Origin: Actinomycetes bacterium
GTDB lineage: Bacteria; Actinomycetota; Acidimicrobiia; Acidimicrobiales; Palsa-688
Direction: 5' to 3'
Length of the DNA: 34,551 nucleotides
Assembly (NCBI GenBank): GCA_021828685.1
Contig: JAJZDJ010000009.1
Location: 3,069 to 37,619, forward strand
Below the pieces are notes generated by a model. That model ran no database searches and was not told the origin of the DNA. It saw only the letters and a program-made list of their open reading frames with translations. Shown here one piece after another: positions 8,522 through 15,723 of this stretch. Numbering within the stretch: the stretch's first letter is position 1; the number at the start of each line of letters is the position of its first letter. A program made the translations under genes and the position numbers.

Positions 8522-9273
8522 GCGTATCGGTATGCCTGCTTTTTCCTGACCTGCTTGGCACCTACGGTGACTCCGGGAACGCAACAATCCTGGCTCAGAG
8601 GCTTCTCTGGAGAGGCTTCGATTCGGATGTCAACGTCGTAAGGTCCGGGCAGGCGGTACCCACCAGCTGCGACCTGTACGTCGTGGGAGGAGGCGAGGAC
8701 CTGCCGCAAGCCCTTGCTGCGAGCCAACTCGGAGCCGGAAGCGACTCCAGCCCGCTCGTTAAGGCGGTTGGAGCTGGCGCCGTTGTCTTCGCCGTGTGCG
8801 CAGGACTTCAGATCATCGGGCGTTCGTTTAGCGGTCCCGGAGGCGCAATGACAGCGGGAGTCGGCCTTCTCGACTGCCACACGCGGACGGGTAGGCGCCG
8901 AGCAGTCGGCGAGCTCGCCGTCGAACCTGCTCCTGAACTGGGCCTTCCCGGGCTTCTGAGCGGCTACGAGAACCATGCCGGGGTCACGACGCTCGGACCG
9001 GGAGCGTCTCCTCTTGGCACTGCCAGAAGTGGGGTTGGTAACGGGGACGGCACCGCTCTCGACGGAGCGAGATCCGGACACGTTGTCGGAACCTACATGC
9101 ACGGTCCAGCGCTGGCACGCAACCCGGAGCTTGCTGATCTTCTCCTCTCGTGGGTTGTAGGTGACCTTGAGCCGATCGACGACCGTGAAGCGTACGAGCT
9201 CCGTCGCCGAAGGCTCGCTGTGGTCAGCGGCGGATTGCGGCGGCGGCACCTATGGTCGTGGGCCCAGAGGTGA
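8518..9273 (+). CDS. gatD: Lipid II isoglutaminyl synthase glutaminase subunit GatD
   Basis: A 251-residue class I glutamine amidotransferase that releases ammonia from glutamine for MurT. The nucleophile is C94 in VVFAVCAGLQIIG and the catalytic histidine is H195 in GTYMHGPALARNPELAD; the N-terminal phrase LGTYGDSGNATIL and the oxyanion-loop segment VVGGGEDLPQ are classic GatD. The GTG start overlaps the murT stop. The C-terminus is Arg-rich (RRRRLA...RRRHLW), and its last 50 nt overlap tail-to-tail the end of the sugar kinase gene on the other strand. All catalytic elements are intact. Confidence 0.95.
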   Translation: MSVSVCLLFPDLLGTYGDSGNATILAQRLLWRGFDSDVNVVRSGQAVPTSCDLYVVGGGEDLPQALAASQLGAGSDSSPLVKAVGAGAVVFAVCAGLQIIGRSFSGPGGAMTAGVGLLDCHTRTGRRRAVGELAVEPAPELGLPGLLSGYENHAGVTTLGPGASPLGTARSGVGNGDGTALDGARSGHVVGTYMHGPALARNPELADLLLSWVVGDLEPIDDREAYELRRRRLAVVSGGLRRRHLWSWAQR

Positions 9274-10048
9274 GGTGCAGCGGACCTGCCGCTACCTCCC
9301 AGAGCTTGATCCCGCCCAGGATCCCGGCAGAATTGTCGACGACTGTAACGTCGCTCGGCAGGTCGTCGCCTAGGCGAACAGAATTTCCGCCTCCGATGAA
9401 GCAATGGTCGAAGAAGGTGAGCGCCCGCAGGGTCTCGACGGCTTCAATCACATGGGACAGCCACTTCTTGTTCCCTGACTTCTCGCGCGCGGCCTCGCCG
9501 ACCACTTCGTTGTAGCTTCGGCCCTTCTTGAAGGGGTGATGGGCGAACTCGAGGTGCGGTTGGAGCTGCCCGTCGAAGAAAAGTGCAGTACCGAGGCCCG
9601 TCCCGAGGGTAAGGACAAGCTCGAGACCCTCGCCTTGCACTACTGCGGCTCCTTGGAGGTCGGCGTCGTTGGCGATTTTCACCGGCTTGGAGGTCGCTGC
9701 GGCTAAGGCGGCGCCGAGATCGAAGCGGTTCCATGCGCTGACGAGCTCAGGACTCGGCTCGCCCCCGGGGCCCCTCGGGGAAACGAAATGCGGGGCGGAC
9801 AGTATCTTGCCGTTGCGGACCATTCCCGGGAATCCGACCGACACCCGGTCGTAGGAGGGGAGCGGTTTGACGAGGTCCAAAAGGACGGTCACGAGTTTTG
9901 CGGGGGGCAGAGGGTAGGGCGTGTCGCACCGGACGCGGTCGTGGACCATCTGGCCTTGTGGGTCTAAGACGGAACCTTTGAGGCCTGTCCCTCCGATGTC
10001 TATTGCGAGAGTTTCGGCATTGCTTTCACTGTTTTTTCGTGTGACCAC
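9224..10048 (-). CDS. ROK-family sugar kinase, polyphosphate glucokinase-like
   Basis: A 274-residue actin-fold sugar kinase. The phosphate-binding motif is DIGGTGLKG (residues 17-25), the probable catalytic base is D128 in KIANDAD, LTLGTGLGTALFFDG is the second phosphate loop, and FIGGGNS is the adenosine motif. The CxCGxxGCxE zinc motif of typical ROK kinases and repressors is missing, and EFAHHPFKK sits where polyphosphate glucokinases have EFGHLE. I therefore favour a polyphosphate/ATP glucokinase-like enzyme acting on glucose or a related hexose; substrate and phosphoryl donor are inferred. GTG at 10048 is the best start; the frame is open to 10162 but the added residues are unlike the family. 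The 3' end overlaps gatD by 50 nt. Confidence 0.82.
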   Translation of the reverse strand: MVTRKNSESNAETLAIDIGGTGLKGSVLDPQGQMVHDRVRCDTPYPLPPAKLVTVLLDLVKPLPSYDRVSVGFPGMVRNGKILSAPHFVSPRGPGGEPSPELVSAWNRFDLGAALAAATSKPVKIANDADLQGAAVVQGEGLELVLTLGTGLGTALFFDGQLQPHLEFAHHPFKKGRSYNEVVGEAAREKSGNKKWLSHVIEAVETLRALTFFDHCFIGGGNSVRLGDDLPSDVTVVDNSAGILGGIKLWEVAAGPLHLTSGPTTIGAAAAIRR

Positions 10049-10137
10049 GCTGCGAGAATAGGCGAGCGGCCATGACGATGTTCCCTTTGTGTCGAAATGC
10101 TTCGTAGAAAAAAAGTTCCTTTGCTCTAGCCATAGCG

Positions 10138-10167
10138 TTGCCGATGGGTAGAGAATGTTCATAGATA
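10138..10167 (+). promoter_or_regulatory. Possible sigma70-type promoter for the DUF3040 gene
   Basis: TTGCCG (10138-10143), an 18-nt spacer and TAGATA (10162-10167) lie 24 nt upstream of the ATG at 10192 in the relatively AT-rich 143-nt gap between two divergent genes. This is inference from hexamer resemblance only. Confidence 0.3.
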
Positions 10168-10191
10168 GGCTCTAGCCGTAGAGGTAGAGAG

Positions 10192-10593
10192 ATGACCCCA
10201 GACGCGAGATTGAGCGCAGCAGAGCGGGCAGCCCTTGCTGATTTGGAGGCAGCGGCGCTCGCTGACGACCCTACATTCGCTTCGCGCCTTAAGCACGACC
10301 GAGCCACAGACGCCAGCCGCGCACTTCATACAGCCACCCGGATCGCTTCCCGCGCTTGGGTGCGTGTCCTGTGCCTCAGGTGGTGGGGACTTGTCATGAT
10401 GGCGGCAGGGCTCGCTGCGGTAGTCGCCGGCCTGAGCATTTCCATCCTGGTGTCCATAGGGGGCACCTTGGTCGCCGGCGTCGGGCTTCGAATCCTCGCT
10501 GAGGTAGTCGTAGATCGCAACGTCCGAAGGCGAGGGTCGCCAATGCGGGAGGCTTCCCTCGGATTCGAGGCGGGCCCGGAGGATCGGCGTTAG
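10192..10593 (+). CDS. DUF3040 family small membrane protein
   Basis: A 133-residue protein. The N-terminal helix has the DUF3040 pattern LSAAERAALADLEAAALADDPTFASRL, followed by two hydrophobic segments (about residues 63-83 and 85-103) and a charged C-terminal tail. DUF3040 proteins are widespread in actinobacteria and uncharacterised. The ATG is preceded by GGTAGAGAG. It stands alone, divergent from the kinase gene and convergent with the DUF5666-like gene, so the context gives no functional hint. Confidence 0.82.
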   Translation: MTPDARLSAAERAALADLEAAALADDPTFASRLKHDRATDASRALHTATRIASRAWVRVLCLRWWGLVMMAAGLAAVVAGLSISILVSIGGTLVAGVGLRILAEVVVDRNVRRRGSPMREASLGFEAGPEDRR

Positions 10594-10653
10594 ACCGCCC
10601 ACGGGATGTGCCCCGCTGCCATCAGCAATGGCGATGAACTGTCCAGCTAGAGG

Positions 10654-11283
10654 CTAGCCGCCTGCAGTAGCTGTCACGTTTGTAGCGTCCAACGTGCCGC
10701 CGGTTCCGCGAGAGCCCGCTACCACTACCGTGTCGCCGATCTTCAGTCCCGACAAGGTCGCCTTGGATGCGATGCTCACTGTTGCCGACGGTCCGACCGT
10801 GATCTTGACGATCCGACCCTGTGCGTCGCTGATCTCGAGCAGGTCACCGCTGACGTCGATCACGGTGCCCGAAGTTGTCGGCGATGAAGTTCCTGCGGCA
10901 GCGCCCGCTGCTCCGCCACCAACGACGGCACCTCCAGTCGCAGCGCCTGCGCCTCCCAATCCGCCTCCGCCCGCTGTGGTCGCGCCTCCGAATCCTCCCG
11001 CAGTGGCGCCCGCAGCTCGCAGAGCGGCGATCCGGCTGGCAAACGCCGAAGTCGCAGCTGACACGCCGGTGCCGTGGTGCTTCTCGGCGACGACGCCGCC
11101 CCAGAAACCTCCCCCGAGCGCAAGGAGGATCAGGAGGATCCCGGTGAAGTAACGGACCCGTAGAACCTTGCCACTCTCCGGCAGAGCCCATTCGTCGTCG
11201 GGGTCATCCGGACGGATGACTATCGGCGGGATCTGATGTGTCTCGGGAATCGGTACCGGTTGAGTCAGATCCTCGGGGTGCAT
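10654..11283 (-). CDS. Membrane-anchored DUF5666-like exported protein, last gene of the MacAB-like operon
   Basis: A 209-residue protein: an acidic, Pro-rich cytoplasmic N-terminus (1-43), one membrane segment (about 44-66), a Gly/Ala-rich linker (about 92-131) and a C-terminal beta-rich domain (about 138-209; GTVIDVSGDLLEI, VTVGPSATV-like pattern, LKIGDTVVVAG) resembling DUF5666. The ATG at 11283 is chosen over an in-frame start at 11322 because AGGAGG (11293-11298 on the complement) precedes it by 9 nt. It lies 57 nt downstream of the permease gene on the same strand and is probably cotranscribed. Function is unknown; the topology suggests an extracytoplasmic accessory of the exporter. No cysteines occur, unlike in the first gene of the operon. 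Confidence 0.75.
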   Translation of the reverse strand: MHPEDLTQPVPIPETHQIPPIVIRPDDPDDEWALPESGKVLRVRYFTGILLILLALGGGFWGGVVAEKHHGTGVSAATSAFASRIAALRAAGATAGGFGGATTAGGGGLGGAGAATGGAVVGGGAAGAAAGTSSPTTSGTVIDVSGDLLEISDAQGRIVKITVGPSATVSIASKATLSGLKIGDTVVVAGSRGTGGTLDATNVTATAGG

Positions 11284-11292
11284 GCTCGGAAT

Positions 11293-11298
11293 CCTCCT
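11293..11298 (-). promoter_or_regulatory. Ribosome binding site deciding the ATG at 11283
   Basis: AGGAGG on the minus strand, with a 9-nt spacer to the ATG at 11283. It argues against the longer reading that begins at 11322. Confidence 0.7.
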
Positions 11299-11340
11299 GG
11301 TTCTTCGATTAGTTGCCTGCATCTGGAGCAGGTATTCGCC

Positions 11341-12579
11341 TCACTCATAGCGCAGAGCATCGACGGGACGAAGTGACGCAGCGCGATTTGCCGGATAGAA
11401 CCCGAAGAAGATGCCGACTGCTACCGCAACCACGAAAGCCTCGACGACCGACGTCGGAGTCGCCACCGGCTTTACCCCGACGATCTTGAACCGGCTTCCG
11501 ATGAGGCCGACGGCGACACCTGCAAGTCCTCCGAAAAGCGATAACAGCACTGCCTCTGTGAGGAACTGACCGAGGATCGCCCGCCGGGGCGCGCCGATTG
11601 CCTTTCGGATACCGATCTCCCGGGTACGTTCGGTGACAGTGACCAGCATGATGTTCATTATTCCGATCCCGCCAACCAGGAGGCTGATCGCAGCGACGGC
11701 CCCGAGCAGGACCGTGAAGGTGGAGGTTGTCGAAGCGGAGGTAGAAAGGAGGGACTGCTCGTTTAACACGAAGAAGGGCAGGTTTGCGACGGTGGTCTGG
11801 TTTGCTGAGGCGAGAATGTCAGAGGCCTCCTGCTCGGCGGCATTAACCGTCCCGGCCGACTTGGCTTCGACGATGATCCGTTGGAAGTCGTTCGTATAAC
11901 CGGTGAGGAGGCCCTCCGCGGTCGTGTAGGGGATTATGGCTATGTTGTTCGGGTCTGTGGTGCCGGTCGCCGACCCTTTGGAGGCGAGCACGCCTATAAC
12001 CTGGAATTGGGCTTCATTCTTACCCTCGGTCATGTAGATCTCGGTCCCGATAGGATTCGCCCCGGCGGGGTAGAGATTGGTGAGGACCGTCTGGCCGATG
12101 AGGGCTACCTGGGCGGAGTTCGATATGTCGGCGGAGTTAAGCGAGCGTCCCGCCTCGACGGTGTAGTCCTCGGCAGGTAGGTAAGTCGGGCTTGTGGCGG
12201 TTACGCTGACTGTGGAGGACGCGGACTGATAGCTCGCTGTGACCGAGGCGCCGAGCACCGGCGAAACCGACAGGATGTCCGGGGCCTGGTTCGGGTCTGA
12301 CATTGTGGCGATGTCCGCGGCGGTGATCGTGGCCGCTTGCGTTTGGGTTCCCGACGTCGCCGGTCCGCGCCCGAATCGACCTCTATTGGCGATCGTGATC
12401 GTGTTCGTGCCGAGGGCCTTGATCCGGTTCTGCACTGCAAGGGACGATCCGTTGCCGACCGCTACCAAGATGATGACTGCCCCGACCCCGATGAGTATCC
12501 CGAGAACCGTGAGCGACGAGCGCAGCTTGTTGGCGGCGAGACCCCTTATAGCCGTCGTGAGATCCAGGACGACCGTCAT
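11341..12579 (-). CDS. MacB-like ABC transporter permease (FtsX/MacB_PCD)
   Basis: A 412-residue permease of the MacB type VII ABC family. It has an N-terminal membrane helix (LRSSLTVLGILIGVGAVIILVA region, residues 20-42), a large extracytoplasmic domain (about 45-285) and three C-terminal helices with the FtsX core, including GGIGIMNIMLVTVTERTREI and GIRKAIGAPRRAI. The C-terminus FYPANRAASLRPVDALRYE is diagnostic. The ATG overlaps the stop of the ATPase gene (ATGA). Such transporters use mechanotransmission rather than classical transmembrane transport; in a cell with one membrane the substrate is presumably an envelope compound or peptide. The substrate cannot be inferred. Confidence 0.93.
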   Translation of the reverse strand: MTVVLDLTTAIRGLAANKLRSSLTVLGILIGVGAVIILVAVGNGSSLAVQNRIKALGTNTITIANRGRFGRGPATSGTQTQAATITAADIATMSDPNQAPDILSVSPVLGASVTASYQSASSTVSVTATSPTYLPAEDYTVEAGRSLNSADISNSAQVALIGQTVLTNLYPAGANPIGTEIYMTEGKNEAQFQVIGVLASKGSATGTTDPNNIAIIPYTTAEGLLTGYTNDFQRIIVEAKSAGTVNAAEQEASDILASANQTTVANLPFFVLNEQSLLSTSASTTSTFTVLLGAVAAISLLVGGIGIMNIMLVTVTERTREIGIRKAIGAPRRAILGQFLTEAVLLSLFGGLAGVAVGLIGSRFKIVGVKPVATPTSVVEAFVVAVAVGIFFGFYPANRAASLRPVDALRYE

Positions 12580-13337
12580 CTGATAGCGCCTGCGTCGGCC
12601 GGGTGGCGAGTGTCTGAGGTCGGCTCGTCAGCGATGATCAGACCGTCGCGCAGGCGCACAGTGCGCTTCGTGCGTGCCGCGATGTCGGGCTCGTGGGTGA
12701 TCAGAACGACTGTCCTTCCGGCCCGGTTGAGCGCCTCGAAGATGTTCATGACTTCCTCGCTCGAGCGGGTATCCAAGTTCCCGGTCGGCTCGTCGGCGAG
12801 GATCAGCGCCGGGTTCGTGACGAGAGCCCGCGCGACGGCCACTCGTTGCTGCTGGCCGCCGGACATCTCGTTCGGGAAGTGGCCGGAACGCTCGGACAAG
12901 CCGACCATGTCGAGGGCGGCGACGGCGCGAGCTCGCCGCTCCTTGGAGCCGACCCCGGCGTAGAGCATGGGGAGTTCGACGTTGGCCAGCGCCGTGGTGC
13001 GGGGAATCAGGTTGAAGCTCTGGAAGACGAACCCGATCTTACGGTTGCGCACCCGCGCAAGGCGCGTTTCGTCGAGGCCACGCACATCCACCCCGTCCAG
13101 CCAGTAGCGGCCGCTCGAAGGCACGTCCAAGCAGCCGATGATGTTCATCATCGTCGACTTGCCCGAACCTGACGCCCCCATGATCGCAACGAACTCCCCG
13201 CGCTCGATCACAAGGGATACACCGCCGAGGGCACGCACCTCTGCGTCCCCCATCTGGTAGGTCCGGGTGAGATTGCGCAAGGCGATAACAGGCGGGATGC
13301 TCCCAAAGACCGGATTGTCAGCTGCGGGGGCGTTCAC
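12576..13337 (-). CDS. MacB-like ABC transporter ATPase
   Basis: A 253-residue ATPase of the LolD/MacB class. It contains Walker A GASGSGKST, Q-loop VFQSFNLIP, signature MSGGQQQR, Walker B ALILADEP followed by TGNLDTRSSEEVM, and the switch histidine in LITHEP. The phrase RLARVRNRKIGFVFQSFNL is typical of this class. GTG at 13337 is used; it lies 3 nt after the stop of the MacA-like gene, and its own stop overlaps the permease start. All catalytic motifs are intact. It pairs with the permease encoded next. Confidence 0.95.
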   Translation of the reverse strand: MNAPAADNPVFGSIPPVIALRNLTRTYQMGDAEVRALGGVSLVIERGEFVAIMGASGSGKSTMMNIIGCLDVPSSGRYWLDGVDVRGLDETRLARVRNRKIGFVFQSFNLIPRTTALANVELPMLYAGVGSKERRARAVAALDMVGLSERSGHFPNEMSGGQQQRVAVARALVTNPALILADEPTGNLDTRSSEEVMNIFEALNRAGRTVVLITHEPDIAARTKRTVRLRDGLIIADEPTSDTRHPADAGAIR

Positions 13338-13340
13338 GGT

Positions 13341-14882
13341 TCAGCCCAGCCCACCCGCGATGCCGCCGCCCGCGAACCCTCCGCCGCCTGCGAACCCGCC
13401 AGCTCGTGTGCCAGCCCCGCCGGTCGCAGCGCCGGCGGTCGCCGTCACCGTGGGCTCGACGACTACGTCTCCGGCTGACAGCCCGGAAAGGATCTGCGTG
13501 GTCGAGTCGCCCACGAGGCCTGTAGTGATGGCTCGCGTCGTCTGCTTCCCGTTGCTCAGGACCGTCACCGTCGAGAAGCGGCCTGCTCTGGAGATAGCCG
13601 ACGACGGCAGCTCCAAGGCGTTAGAAGCCGAAGCGACGACTACCGCAACGGAGGCGCTCATGCCGTCCTTGACAGTAGCCGGCGGGTTGTCGAGCGTAAT
13701 CGTATCGTTGAAGGTCACGACGTTGCTCACGACAGACGGGTTCGGATCGGTGACGGTGACGGTGCCGTTCGCGGTCGTGTTGCTGAGCGCGCTCAAAGTC
13801 ACCGTCGCGGGTTGACCGAGGGCGATCTTGACGGCATTTGCCTCCGGGAATCCTGCTACCACCACGAGGCTTCCGAGGGTGGCAAGGGTGAGGAACGCCG
13901 ACGACGACGTCGTAGAGGAACTGTTGCTGCTGCTCGCAGATACAGAAGAGCTGCCGCCGCCGGACACGGTTTCACCCACAGTCCCGTTCAGGGCTATCAC
14001 CGTTCCGGAGAAAGGTGCCGTGAGTTTGGTCTCGCTCAGGGTCTGCTCGTCGTTGATGACTGTCTGTTGAGCGTTCGTGATGGCGGTCTGGTCCTGGGTC
14101 AAGGTCGCCGGATTTACATACCGTTTTGCCTCGATCGACAAGTTCTCCTGGGTGAGACTGTTCTGGGCGTTCGAGAGGGTCGTCTCGTCCTGGTTGACGC
14201 TCGTCAGGTCGCCCGACACAGAGGAGCACAGGCTCGTGCCGGACGATCCTGAAGACGTCGTTCCTGTTGAGGTCGACCCTGTCGCTGTTGACCCTGTCGA
14301 GCTCGAGCTGCCGGACGAGCTTTGGGTCGTCCCGCTTGCGTTGGCCGGCGGGAGCGTCGTCGTAGTGGTGGTAGTCGGAGCTGAGGCGCACGCCGTCTCG
14401 TCGCTGGAGAGCTGGGCCTGCGCTCCGCTCAGGATGGCCGCGGCGGTCGAGATCGCCTGCTGGTCCGACGCGATTGTCGCGTTGTCCTGCGCCACCTGCG
14501 GTGGCGTCTCGCCGCCGGACTCGGCGAGGGAAAGGTTGCTTTCGGCCGTGGAGAGCTGGCCTTGTGCGCCGGTCAAAGCGGTCTGGGCTGTCGTCGAATC
14601 CAGCGTCGCCAATGTCTGCCCGGCGATGACGTTCTCGCCGAGCGTGACACCGACAGCGCTGACCGTTCCCGACGTCGAGAAGTTCACGTTCTCTTCTTGT
14701 GCAGGGGAGATATTTCCCGAAGCAGTCTCTGTCTGCTCGACGGTTCCCCTCGCAACGGTGACCGTCCGGATGGCCGTCGTCGTCGCGGCCTTGTGGAATA
14801 CGGTTTGCACCCCGAAGTAGGCGACGACGGCAACGGCGACGAAGAGGACTGCGTTGAGGATCCAAAAGCGCGGGTTTTTCAT
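13341..14882 (-). CDS. MacA/HlyD-like periplasmic adaptor protein with a Cys-flanked Ser/Thr insert
   Basis: A 513-residue membrane-fusion-type adaptor. An N-terminal membrane segment spans about residues 8-27. The lipoyl half-motifs are GTVSAVGVTLGENVIAGQTLATLD (around 72-95) and APFSGTVIALNGTVGETV (289-306). Between them lie two helical arms, interrupted by a low-complexity Thr/Ser/Gly segment (about 168-217) flanked by C165 and C219. Beta-barrel and membrane-proximal domains follow, and the C-terminus is a Gly-rich tail. Length exceeds ordinary MacA (about 370 residues) mainly because of the insert and tail. The ATG overlaps the stop of the lipoprotein gene (ATGA). Without an outer membrane, a TolC partner is not expected, so the helical arm must contact something else in the envelope. 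Confidence 0.88.
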   Translation of the reverse strand: MKNPRFWILNAVLFVAVAVVAYFGVQTVFHKAATTTAIRTVTVARGTVEQTETASGNISPAQEENVNFSTSGTVSAVGVTLGENVIAGQTLATLDSTTAQTALTGAQGQLSTAESNLSLAESGGETPPQVAQDNATIASDQQAISTAAAILSGAQAQLSSDETACASAPTTTTTTTLPPANASGTTQSSSGSSSSTGSTATGSTSTGTTSSGSSGTSLCSSVSGDLTSVNQDETTLSNAQNSLTQENLSIEAKRYVNPATLTQDQTAITNAQQTVINDEQTLSETKLTAPFSGTVIALNGTVGETVSGGGSSSVSASSSNSSSTTSSSAFLTLATLGSLVVVAGFPEANAVKIALGQPATVTLSALSNTTANGTVTVTDPNPSVVSNVVTFNDTITLDNPPATVKDGMSASVAVVVASASNALELPSSAISRAGRFSTVTVLSNGKQTTRAITTGLVGDSTTQILSGLSAGDVVVEPTVTATAGAATGGAGTRAGGFAGGGGFAGGGIAGGLG

Positions 14883-15520
14883 CAGCCGGCGAGCGTGGTT
14901 GTCGTCGTGGAGCGGGCGGGAAGAAGCGGGGCGCAGGCAGCTCGAGCAGCGGCGAGGACAGAGCTGGCGGTGGTGGCCGGCACGGTGGTGCTACCAGGAA
15001 GCGTCGATGCGGGGGCTGACACACCATGAGCAGTCAGGCAGTTGCGATAAGCGGCGAACTGGGGGTTATTAGGTGCTGCGAAGCGGCCGCCGCCGGGCAA
15101 CAGCGAGCGGCATGCGCTAAAGGCCGCTGAGTATTGAGAGAACAAGCCGCCTGCCGCCGGTCCCGCCCCGGCGGCGGTGCTCCCGGTAGTTGCGCTCGAG
15201 CTTCCAGGCGCAGTCCCGGCAGCCGTAGGACGTCGGAAACCCCGCCTTGCAGTGGCGAAGGATGTCGCTACCTTCGCGGGGACCCCGTGGCTTTCGAGAC
15301 ACGACGTGAATTTCGCTCGGGCAGCGGATGCTGTAGCGGCGGCTGACGTCGGCACCGAAGTGGAAGTCGGTGTCGTCTGGGCGGCTGTCTTGGTCGAGCC
15401 ACCCCCGCACGAGGCGACCAGCCAGCCCGCCGCCAGGATCACTACCATCATCGAAAAAGGATTACGCCACAGTGGTCTGGGTACCGTTTTAGAGCGTCTA
15501 CGGGCAGGCGTCGAGAGCAT
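14882..15520 (-). CDS. Lipoprotein with duplicated CxxxHGV...CxxLLP module, first gene of the MacAB-like operon
   Basis: A 212-residue protein. The N-terminus has basic residues, a hydrophobic stretch and the lipobox LVAS-C38, so it is predicted to be a lipid-anchored exported protein. The mature part contains two copies of a Cys/His unit: C74-L-E-S-H-G-V with AFSAC137RSLLP, and C161-L-T-A-H-G-V with ARAAC196APLLP, separated by Ala/Thr/Gly-rich linkers. Similar single C-x3-H-G-V units occur in uncharacterised actinobacterial lipoproteins near adaptor/ABC genes (from memory). ATG at 15520 is chosen because it yields a proper signal peptide and has GGAG upstream; the frame is open to 15673. Its stop overlaps the adaptor start. 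Redox, disulfide or metal-binding roles are conceivable but unproven. Confidence 0.78.
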   Translation of the reverse strand: MLSTPARRRSKTVPRPLWRNPFSMMVVILAAGWLVASCGGGSTKTAAQTTPTSTSVPTSAAATASAARAKFTSCLESHGVPAKVATSFATARRGFRRPTAAGTAPGSSSATTGSTAAGAGPAAGGLFSQYSAAFSACRSLLPGGGRFAAPNNPQFAAYRNCLTAHGVSAPASTLPGSTTVPATTASSVLAAARAACAPLLPARSTTTTTLAG

Positions 15521-15723
15521 CGGCCCAATACTCCGTCGAACAATCTGAAAGGTGCCCAAGAACTTGTTTAAGTTTGGCTGAGAGAGGGAGGAAAAGTCCT
15601 CTCGGAGTGTCCCTCTTAGGCAAAATGGGTCTGTGCCTAACGTCTGAGGGCTCCTATCCTCGGTCGCCAACACTTGCGGCGCCTACAGATACCGGCGCGT
15701 GACATGGAATGAATGGAGTTCGC
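15521..15723. promoter_or_regulatory. Divergent intergenic region between the exporter operon and sqdB
   Basis: About 200 nt separate the outward-facing starts at 15520 and 15724, so promoters for both directions should be here. I cannot assign convincing -35/-10 hexamers or an operator by eye. Confidence 0.45.
15715..15718 (+). promoter_or_regulatory. Ribosome binding site deciding the TTG start of sqdB
   Basis: GGAG with a 5-nt spacer before TTG at 15724, which gives the family-typical N-terminus MRILVLGGDGYLGW. The nearby in-frame ATG at 15709 has no comparable site. Confidence 0.5.

Noticed and set aside
8473..9249. A 258-codon open frame on the minus strand across gatD
   Set aside because: It lies antisense to the well-supported gatD, has no recognisable motif, and is a typical shadow in GC-rich DNA.
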